Positions 6,167-10,431 of a DNA stretch of 10,431 nt are shown here, piece by piece (the first letter of the stretch is position 1; the number at the start of each line of letters is the position of its first letter). The notes below the pieces were generated by a model. It saw only the letters and a program-made list of their open reading frames with translations, did not search any database and was not told where the DNA came from. Source of the DNA: Bilophila wadsworthia ATCC 49260 (GTDB lineage Bacteria; Desulfobacterota; Desulfovibrionia; Desulfovibrionales; Desulfovibrionaceae); NCBI RefSeq assembly GCF_000701705.1, contig NZ_JNJP01000028.1, forward strand, positions 1-10,431, given 5' to 3'. Position numbers and translations under genes: made by a program.

Positions 6167-7541
6167 AACATCGTCGTTTCTCAATGGACTTTGTGCCGGT
6201 TGCAGCGCCTTGTGGCGGGCAATATTCCTTTTCCGTCCGCTGGCGGCATTGCGCAATCGGGTGGCGCGGCGAGTCAGGACACGTTCGCTCAGCAGGCGCA
6301 TCGCGGAGGCGTTCCTCGTCTTGACGTTGGTCACCGGAGGGATATTCAGCCTGAGCGCCTACCTTTCGTATGACTATGCGATTACACATGTCATCCGGTG
6401 GCACATGGAACCGATCATGCGTTTGCTCATAGCTGCTGAGGAAGGGCGCACTCTCCGTAAGGGAGAAAGGCTTTCCGTGGACAGCGAGCTGCTTGCAAAG
6501 GAACTGAAGGTAAAATGGTACGTCGGGGAAGCCATTCCTGATGATTTGCGTCCGGAGCGTTCCAAGGTGCGTGAGCTCGTGCGCATCAAACGGGATCGCT
6601 ATGCCATGACATACCGGGACAAGGAGGGGCAAGAGTACGCCATTGTCGGCAAGATCAAGGACCTTGACGACTTGGAAGAGGTGATGGCCGATATTGCGCT
6701 GGCATGTGTCGTGGGGAGCCTGATCGGGGCGGGATTGTTGGCTTATTGGTTGAGCCGTCGGCTGGTCTCGCCGCTTGTCGAGCTGACCGGCAAGGTCAAC
6801 CGGGGCGAAGCACTGGATGACACCCTATTGTGTTCTCGGGATGACGAGGTCGGTGATCTGGCGCGGGCTTTCGCAGGGAGGGAGCAGGCCTTGCGAGAGT
6901 TTTTGAACCGGGAACAGCTGTTCACTGGGGACGTCAGCCATGAGTTGCGCACTCCGCTGACCGTATTGCAGGGCGGGGTGGAGATTTTGGAAAGCCGCTT
7001 GAGCGGAGATGACAAACTGCTTCCGATTGTGGGCAGAATGCAGCGGACTGTTGCGTCCATGACGGCGATGGTCGGTACAATGCTGCTTCTTGCGCGTAAG
7101 CCGGAGCAGTTGGAGTTCCGGCCTTTCGATCTGTGTGTGCTGGCGAGGCAGGAGGAGGTGGAGATCCGGGAGCGCTTGCGAGGGAGGCCTGTCACCTTTT
7201 CCAGTCTGTTGCCCGACCGTCTGACGGTTTTGGGAAGCCCTGAGTTGGCCGCCATGGTTTTGCACAATCTGCTCGACAACGCATGTCGCTATACCGAACA
7301 GGGCCGCATTCTGTTGGAGTTCCGTGCGGATGAAATGCTTCTGACGGATACCGCTCCCGTCATCGATCCTGATGTGCGCGCACGCATGTTTGAACGGGGC
7401 GTGCGCGGGACCAGCAAAAGCCCCGGAAGCGGGCTGGGGCTCTCTCTTGTGCTGCGCGGCTGTGAACGCTTGGGCTGGAAAGTGGCGCACGAGCATTGGG
7501 AAGGCGGAAACCGTTTTCGTGTGCGCTTCTCTCAAGGGTAG
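6159..7541 (+). CDS. membrane sensor histidine kinase, QseC/PmrB-like
   Basis: A 460-residue inner-membrane kinase that should phosphorylate the response regulator encoded just before it. Membrane segments lie at about 50-70 and 179-198 and flank a periplasmic domain of about 107 residues rich in charged residues, with no recognised sensor fold. A HAMP-like linker follows (about 199-250), then the dimerisation/H-box FTGDVSHELRTPLTVL with phosphoacceptor H261. The ATPase domain has an N box LHNLLDNACRY (N370, N374) and G2 box GSGLGLSL (424-431). The G1 region reads LTDTAPVID (395-403): the Asp is kept but the usual DxGxG glycines are not. No strong ribosome binding site precedes the ATG at 6159, which lies inside the end of the regulator gene, fitting coupled translation. 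The basic first 45 residues form an unusually long cytoplasmic lead before membrane segment one; a later start is possible. Confidence 0.9.
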   Translation: MNKTSSFLNGLCAGCSALWRAIFLFRPLAALRNRVARRVRTRSLSRRIAEAFLVLTLVTGGIFSLSAYLSYDYAITHVIRWHMEPIMRLLIAAEEGRTLRKGERLSVDSELLAKELKVKWYVGEAIPDDLRPERSKVRELVRIKRDRYAMTYRDKEGQEYAIVGKIKDLDDLEEVMADIALACVVGSLIGAGLLAYWLSRRLVSPLVELTGKVNRGEALDDTLLCSRDDEVGDLARAFAGREQALREFLNREQLFTGDVSHELRTPLTVLQGGVEILESRLSGDDKLLPIVGRMQRTVASMTAMVGTMLLLARKPEQLEFRPFDLCVLARQEEVEIRERLRGRPVTFSSLLPDRLTVLGSPELAAMVLHNLLDNACRYTEQGRILLEFRADEMLLTDTAPVIDPDVRARMFERGVRGTSKSPGSGLGLSLVLRGCERLGWKVAHEHWEGGNRFRVRFSQG

Positions 7542-7657
7542 GGCCGGGGCTGCGACACTCTAAGGAAATACGCTGATGAAGCCTTTTGATGATGAGCCAG
7601 GCCGAGAGGGGGCGGTTATGGCCGTTTTCAGTCGCAGGAGCGCCGCTGCCGTGATGG

Positions 7658-7686
7658 GGCAAAGGGCGGGGGGAGTGCCCTTTGCC
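7658..7686. other. long hairpin between converging genes
   Basis: A 10-bp perfect stem GGCAAAGGGC/GCCCTTTGCC with a 9-base purine-rich loop sits in the 226-base gap between the kinase gene (+) and the methyltransferase gene (-). No T tract follows on either strand, so it may be a Rho-type 3'-end structure or convergent roadblock rather than an intrinsic terminator. A smaller CCGAA-GGTG-TTCGG hairpin lies at 7702-7715. Confidence 0.45.
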
Positions 7687-7767
7687 TGAGCCATATCTCT
7701 CCCGAAGGTGTTCGGCTGATAATACTGTCGTTCTTTGAAGGGGGCACCCCAAGAGGAGGGACATCCA

Positions 7768-8550
7768 TCAGGGACGGGAAGGAGCCCCCTCCCGGCTGGC
7801 CTCGGGCTGGAGCCCCGTATAGACTTTGAACGCTTTCTCTTTGGCGCGAAGGAGTAAAGGCGTCAGGGGGACACGCGGCATGGTGTCGATGCAGAGGCCG
7901 AGATATGCCCCGATGGGCAGCGGCGTTTGCAGGCTGTTGATCTTCCCCCAAAGCCCTTCTTTCTTCCATGTGTTTGGCGGGCCAAGCAATACGGATCGGA
8001 AAGAGAGGGTGGCCTTGGGACGGATTCGCCTGACCATACGGGCCAGCGACCAGAAATTCAGGTTATGGCGTCTGTGCCTGTACTCAAGGGTGGGACGGTG
8101 CAGGCGCCTTTGTATCTGATAGAGCGAAAAACTGTTCATAAAACCGATGATGACGCCGCGATGGGAAACTCTGATGGCTTCGCGCAGTACGTCTTCCGGG
8201 TTGTCCACGTATTCCAACACGGTGAGCAGAGCTGCGTAATCGAATTCTTCATCGTCGAAAGGGAGATGTTCCGGGCGGCCCAGCTGGAATTCAGCCCGGT
8301 TCCCCAGCCGTTCCCTCGCCATGTCGAGCAGGTCAGTACCGGTATCAAGCCCCGTGACATCAAATCCATAGTGCCAGAGCATCTCCAAAAAGATACCCGC
8401 TCCACACCCTATGTCCAGAAGCGTATGCCCGCGTCGGGGCCACTGAGAGATCAAGTGTTGAAAAAGGCGGTTTTCCTGAGTGATGGCATAGGTTCCCTCA
8501 GGCGTTGCATACCAGTTATGCAGGAATTGGGCTGTTTCGGCGTTCCACAT
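7768..8550 (-). CDS. class I SAM-dependent methyltransferase
   Basis: A 260-residue cytoplasmic methyltransferase with a Rossmann-type SAM-binding domain. Motif I is LLDIGCGAGIF (DIGCGAG at 46-52), followed by the acidic end of strand 2 (VTGLD, D69). LPFDDEEFDYAALLTVLEYVDNPEDVLREA (about 96-126) is the UbiE/Methyltransf_11-type motif II-III region. The C-terminal third (about 150-260) is basic, with LEYRHRRHNLNFWS and a Pro-rich end; it probably forms the substrate cap and gives no clue to the substrate. The ATG at 8550 is chosen over a GTG at 8562 because GGAGG lies 5 bases before it and overlaps the GTG codon. It is 65 bases downstream of the nuclease gene on the same strand and could be co-transcribed. 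No lipid, quinone or rRNA partner gene is nearby, so small-molecule versus macromolecule methylation cannot be decided. Confidence 0.85.
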   Translation of the reverse strand: MWNAETAQFLHNWYATPEGTYAITQENRLFQHLISQWPRRGHTLLDIGCGAGIFLEMLWHYGFDVTGLDTGTDLLDMARERLGNRAEFQLGRPEHLPFDDEEFDYAALLTVLEYVDNPEDVLREAIRVSHRGVIIGFMNSFSLYQIQRRLHRPTLEYRHRRHNLNFWSLARMVRRIRPKATLSFRSVLLGPPNTWKKEGLWGKINSLQTPLPIGAYLGLCIDTMPRVPLTPLLLRAKEKAFKVYTGLQPEASREGAPSRP

Positions 8551-8615
8551 CTTTGCCTCCACGTTCTGTATTCATGAGAACAGAGTATCCTTTTGGTGGA
8601 GTGCAGGAAAGCCCC

Positions 8616-9284
8616 TTACTCTGCGGACGGCCAGATGCCGCATGGTCTTGCCGGCGCATAGCCCGACCTGAACGCCTCTTCGAGATCCGAAAAGCGGATT
8701 TGATTTTTTTTCGAAATATTGGCCGTGCGCAGACATGCTTTGGAGAAAAAACGTTTGCTGTTCCTATTGCCGATGTAGGGCTCCTGAGCCTGAGGGCGGG
8801 TCAGGATGAACCCCCAGCAGCCCGCGCGCTTGTCCAGTGCGTCCTTTTGAGCCGCAGTCAGGCGGCGTACCAACTGGCTGGGGAGGTTCTTGTGCGCGTA
8901 AAAAGAAGCCATGCCCTGCTGGAGAAGCTGTTCATTGAGGGAACGCCCGTCGGGAAGGATGATTTCCGCGACAAGCCTTTGATACCGATCTCGGGATGCC
9001 CCGGGAAGCGGGATGACCTTGACCCGCTGTTTCCGTGTCCGCTCGCAGGTGAAGCGCGCTGCCTCGCGGGCATAATACTGGGGCGGGGTATCCTTGGAGC
9101 CTTTCTCAGGGGTATCGACTCCGGCAAGCCGGACGCGCTGTCCCGTATCAAGCACAAGCGTGTCTCCGTCCGTACACTGCGTCACGGTGGCTGAAAACAA
9201 GCCGTCCGCATGGGCGATGGCCGTCTGAAAAAAGAAAAAAGCCGTCACGAGGACGGCGGAAAGCATTTGGGCAAGGGTGTGCAT
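8616..9284 (-). CDS. secreted thermonuclease (staphylococcal nuclease-like) with Cys-containing tail
   Basis: A 222-residue exported nuclease that probably hydrolyses DNA/RNA with Ca2+. The signal peptide ends at AHA (24-26). The SNase fold keeps the catalytic set: CTDGDTL (D41, like Staphylococcus D21), VRLAGVDTPE (R52, D57, T58, E60, like R35, D40, T41, E43) and RYQRLVAEI (R103, like R87). After the SNase domain, which ends near GCWGF, a C-terminal stretch (170-222) contains YIGNRNSKRFF, C184, FSDLEEAFRSGY and C215. This resembles the small Cys/His metal-binding module appended to some nucleases, here with the expected His in the NSKxFH motif replaced by Phe. The start at 9284 shares one base with the stop of the preceding gene (TGATG), so translation is coupled. 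A longer frame to 9476 is overlap with that gene. An envelope or external location suggests a role in scavenging nucleic acids or in envelope DNA turnover. Confidence 0.86.
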   Translation of the reverse strand: MHTLAQMLSAVLVTAFFFFQTAIAHADGLFSATVTQCTDGDTLVLDTGQRVRLAGVDTPEKGSKDTPPQYYAREAARFTCERTRKQRVKVIPLPGASRDRYQRLVAEIILPDGRSLNEQLLQQGMASFYAHKNLPSQLVRRLTAAQKDALDKRAGCWGFILTRPQAQEPYIGNRNSKRFFSKACLRTANISKKNQIRFSDLEEAFRSGYAPARPCGIWPSAE

Positions 9285-9571
9285 CAAGCGTCCGCGAGCC
9301 AGCCGGAGAGGGCATCCACGATCTTGCGAGCCTGTTCCGCGCTGGATATGTTGAATTTGGACTTTTGGCGGTATTCGCCCCCCGACTTCTGATAACGGCG
9401 GATAGCATACTTGTCCGGACCGTATTCGCCCGTTTCCGCGTCGAGCTCCTGATAGCGGAAAAGGATTGTCGTCCATGCCCCCTTGGAGAGGATGACCTTG
9501 TCCAGTTCCTTGATGAGGATCTGCCCGGATTCTTCGTATTCAATAGTGATTTCGTCTGGTGTGCTGCTCAT
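9284..9571 (-). CDS. hypothetical protein, small beta-rich, possible PC4-like fold
   Basis: A 95-residue soluble protein without signal peptide or cysteine. It begins acidic (DEITIEYEESG), then alternates short strands and charged turns (WTTILFRYQEL, KYAIRRYQKSGGEYRQKSKFNISS) and ends in an amphipathic helix (AEQARKIVDALSGWL). Two beta hairpins followed by a C-terminal helix recall the PC4/YdbC ssDNA-binding arrangement, but this is a by-eye fold guess only; no known family signature is present. The start at 9571 has AAAGGA 5 bases upstream. The frame continues open to 9736, but that extension is Arg/Ser/Phe-rich and unsupported. It is the first gene of a two-gene unit with the thermonuclease, whose start codon overlaps its stop. 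If it binds nucleic acid, the pair may be functionally linked; this is speculation. Confidence 0.75.
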   Translation of the reverse strand: MSSTPDEITIEYEESGQILIKELDKVILSKGAWTTILFRYQELDAETGEYGPDKYAIRRYQKSGGEYRQKSKFNISSAEQARKIVDALSGWLADA

Positions 9572-9787
9572 AACAGTCCTTTCGCCACGCTGTTGCGCAC
9601 AGTGGCTTTTAAAATGAAAGTTTCTCCTAACGTGTTTCGTAGCTATACGCAAGAGTCCGAAAGAAAATGGCTGGAACAAGGAACGGGAATGAAATGAAGG
9701 GTCCGGAACCGGTCGAGGCTTCGTCCCACTGGACAAAATTTTTTCTGTCTGTAACAGACTGAAATATAGTCTTTTTTTATGCAGGAT
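9572..9787. other. intergenic region, compositional transition
   Basis: No credible gene is present. The left part (to about 9720) should hold the - strand promoter for the hypothetical/nuclease unit, but no convincing -35/-10 pair stands out. From about 9735 the sequence turns strongly AT-rich, with an A4T6 run (9735-9744), a GTCTG-TAA-CAGAC hairpin (9747-9759) and an overlapping AGACT/AGTCT hairpin followed by T7 (9756-9778). That last hairpin is a weak + strand terminator candidate. The change in composition marks a likely boundary between host genes and the element at right. Confidence 0.4.
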
Positions 9788-9811
9788 ATATTCAATTAAC
9801 TATTTGAATAT
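9788..9811. promoter_or_regulatory. perfect AT-rich inverted repeat, possible repressor operator
   Basis: ATATTCAA (9788-9795) and TTGAATAT (9804-9811) form a perfect 8-bp inverted repeat with an 8-base spacer. It lies in AT-rich DNA just upstream of the structured block and the primase gene. The size and symmetry fit an operator for a dimeric phage-type repressor, and TTGAAT could double as a -35 box. No repressor gene is in the window. Confidence 0.35.
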
Positions 9812-9837
9812 TAAAGATTATTGCATCAAGAGAGAAC

Positions 9838-10100
9838 ATATACCCACCATTAGATGCTTACTTATTGCTAACCTAGCTGTTTTTCCTCGGCGGTTAGCTC
9901 TCTCCCCTTATCCCCTCTCTCACACAAGGCACGTCCACAAAAGTCCTTTGGCTAGCCCTAGGTTACGCCTAACTCGCGGGTCCTTCCGGCCCGTGGGATC
10001 TCCCAACGGCGGTTCGACCCCATACTGTGGCCGCGACTTGCGAAATGAACTCCCCGAAATAACGAGATGTTTTCTGGGGATGTTAGCTGCTGCCTAAAAA
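9838..10100 (+). ncRNA. candidate structured RNA leader upstream of the primase gene
   Basis: A block of about 260 bases, clearly richer in GC than both AT-rich flanks, has no credible reading frame but many complementary segments. GCTAACC (9867-9873) pairs with GGTTAGC (9892-9898). Alternatively TAACCTAG (9869-9876) pairs with CTAGGTTA (9958-9965). Further stems are CGCGGGTC/GGCCCGTG (9975-9995), CCGTGGG/CCC-A-ACGG (9991-10009, exclusive with the previous one), GCGG/CCGC (10009-10034) enclosing CCA/TGG, and AACTCCCC/GGGGA-T-GTT (10049-10084). GTTAGCT occurs twice (9893 and 10082). The strand is assumed from the + strand primase gene that follows. It could be a leader/immunity RNA as in P4-type satellites, another phage ncRNA, or an antisense transcript. 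It is not a tRNA, tmRNA or rRNA that I can recognise. Confidence 0.4.
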
Positions 10101-10138
10101 CTTGGCATATTTATTTCAAATAAAATTAAGGTGCTATG

Positions 10139-10431
10139 ATGAAAAAGAACAAATATGCCGGGCAGGTCAAAAAGCGGTGTGAGGCCGAAACGCTCAACGC
10201 CTCAGAGAAAAATATGCTTGCAAAGGTAGAGCAGGATCGGACGCTCCGCCAGTCGCTCTACCATCCCATAAGGGTGAAGGCCCCCGACATCCCCGTGGAT
10301 GAGCTGATCGCATACCTGCAAGAGAACGGCATCGGTGACGCCAAGCTCTACAACAGATTGCACCGTGGTCTGATCGTTTACGTCAAGCATTGGGAGCGCT
10401 TCCTCGTCTGGAATGGACACCACTGGCGTGA
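10139..10431 (+). CDS. phage/plasmid-type (D5/P4-like) primase, N-terminal part
   Basis: The reading frame starts at ATG 10139 (AAGG 7 bases upstream; an alternative ATG lies 3 bases earlier) and stays open to the window end, giving 97 residues of an incomplete protein. The N-terminus is basic and helical (MKKNKYAGQVKKRCEAE). It is followed by VDELIAYLQENGIGDAKLYNRL and then VYVKHWERFLVWNGHHWR. The GDAxLxxxL...W..flvWnGhhW pattern is typical of the region in front of the D5_N/helicase domains of phage and plasmid primases. The catalytic helicase and ATPase motifs would lie beyond the window, so the assignment rests on this motif alone. It marks the start of a mobile element; no integrase or attachment site is visible here. 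Confidence 0.6.
   Translation, partial: MKKNKYAGQVKKRCEAETLNASEKNMLAKVEQDRTLRQSLYHPIRVKAPDIPVDELIAYLQENGIGDAKLYNRLHRGLIVYVKHWERFLVWNGHHWR

Noticed and set aside
7576..7689. 37-codon + strand frame after the kinase gene with AAGGA 9 bases upstream
   Set aside because: Its second half is the palindromic hairpin at 7658-7686 and the translation is low-complexity; spacing is long and there is no evidence of coding.
8563..8581. GTTCT-N9-AGAAC inverted repeat upstream of the methyltransferase, considered as an SOS/LexA box
   Set aside because: The half-site order and spacing do not match known LexA consensus forms, and the site lies in the 65-base gap just downstream of the nuclease gene; treated as chance.
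10009..10034. GGTTCGACCCC resembling a tRNA or tmRNA T arm, plus a Leu-Ala-Ala-Ala-stop string at 10083-10097 resembling a tmRNA tag
   Set aside because: The bases flanking the TTCGA do not form a T stem, no D or anticodon arm is present on either strand, and the tag-like string lacks the upstream resume codon and flanking pseudoknots.
9804..10097. 97-codon frame starting at TTG across the RNA-like block
   Set aside because: There is no ribosome binding site, the start is rare, the composition is Pro/Arg/Ser-rich with no predicted structure, and the paired segments explain the sequence better as RNA.
1..10431. CRISPR array, insertion sequence or rRNA operon
   Set aside because: No regularly spaced direct repeats, no transposase frame with terminal inverted repeats and no recognisable rRNA segment were found; a 10-base likeness to 23S antisense near 9850 does not extend.

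Overview
The window looks like chromosomal DNA of an anaerobic desulfovibrio-like bacterium (Desulfovibrionaceae, e.g. the Bilophila/Mailhella/Desulfovibrio group). This is inferred from an AprBA-like ferredoxin/flavoprotein pair, a Crp/Fnr regulator, a moderately GC-rich genic composition and strong GGAGG ribosome binding sites. It is not proven by any marker gene. The right end appears to enter a prophage or satellite element.

Layout. Positions 1-240 are non-coding and hold a hairpin array, a + strand terminator for a gene left of the window, and a - strand terminator. Next comes a - strand catabolic/respiratory cluster, read right to left: a Crp/Fnr-family regulator (3977-4687) with its own terminator, then a three-gene operon of an 80-residue two-cluster ferredoxin (3510-3752), an AprA/fumarate-reductase-like FAD protein (1790-3466) and a CitT/SLC13-like anion permease (243-1628). 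The simplest reading is that the permease imports an organic anion which the cytoplasmic flavoprotein reduces or oxidises with electrons passed through the ferredoxin, under control of the adjacent regulator. The substrate cannot be read from sequence.

From 4900 to 7541 a + strand unit encodes a secreted YgiW/YdeI-type OB-fold protein, an OmpR-family response regulator and its histidine kinase. This is the gene order of the ygiW-qseBC (PmrAB-like) stress/envelope-sensing loci. Three in-phase 11-bp TCTT repeats lie in the promoter, a plausible autoregulatory operator, and an internal terminator separates the OB-fold gene from the kinase pair.

Positions 7768-9571 hold three - strand genes: a class I SAM-dependent methyltransferase, a secreted staphylococcal-nuclease-like thermonuclease with a Cys-containing C-terminal module, and a 95-residue conserved-looking hypothetical protein whose stop overlaps the nuclease start.

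Positions 9572-10138 have no credible protein gene. An AT-rich stretch with a perfect inverted repeat is followed by a GC-richer block of about 260 bases full of mutually exclusive stems, a candidate structured RNA. Directly after it starts a truncated phage/plasmid-type (D5/P4-like) primase gene running off the window. That RNA-like leader in front of a primase is the part most worth testing.
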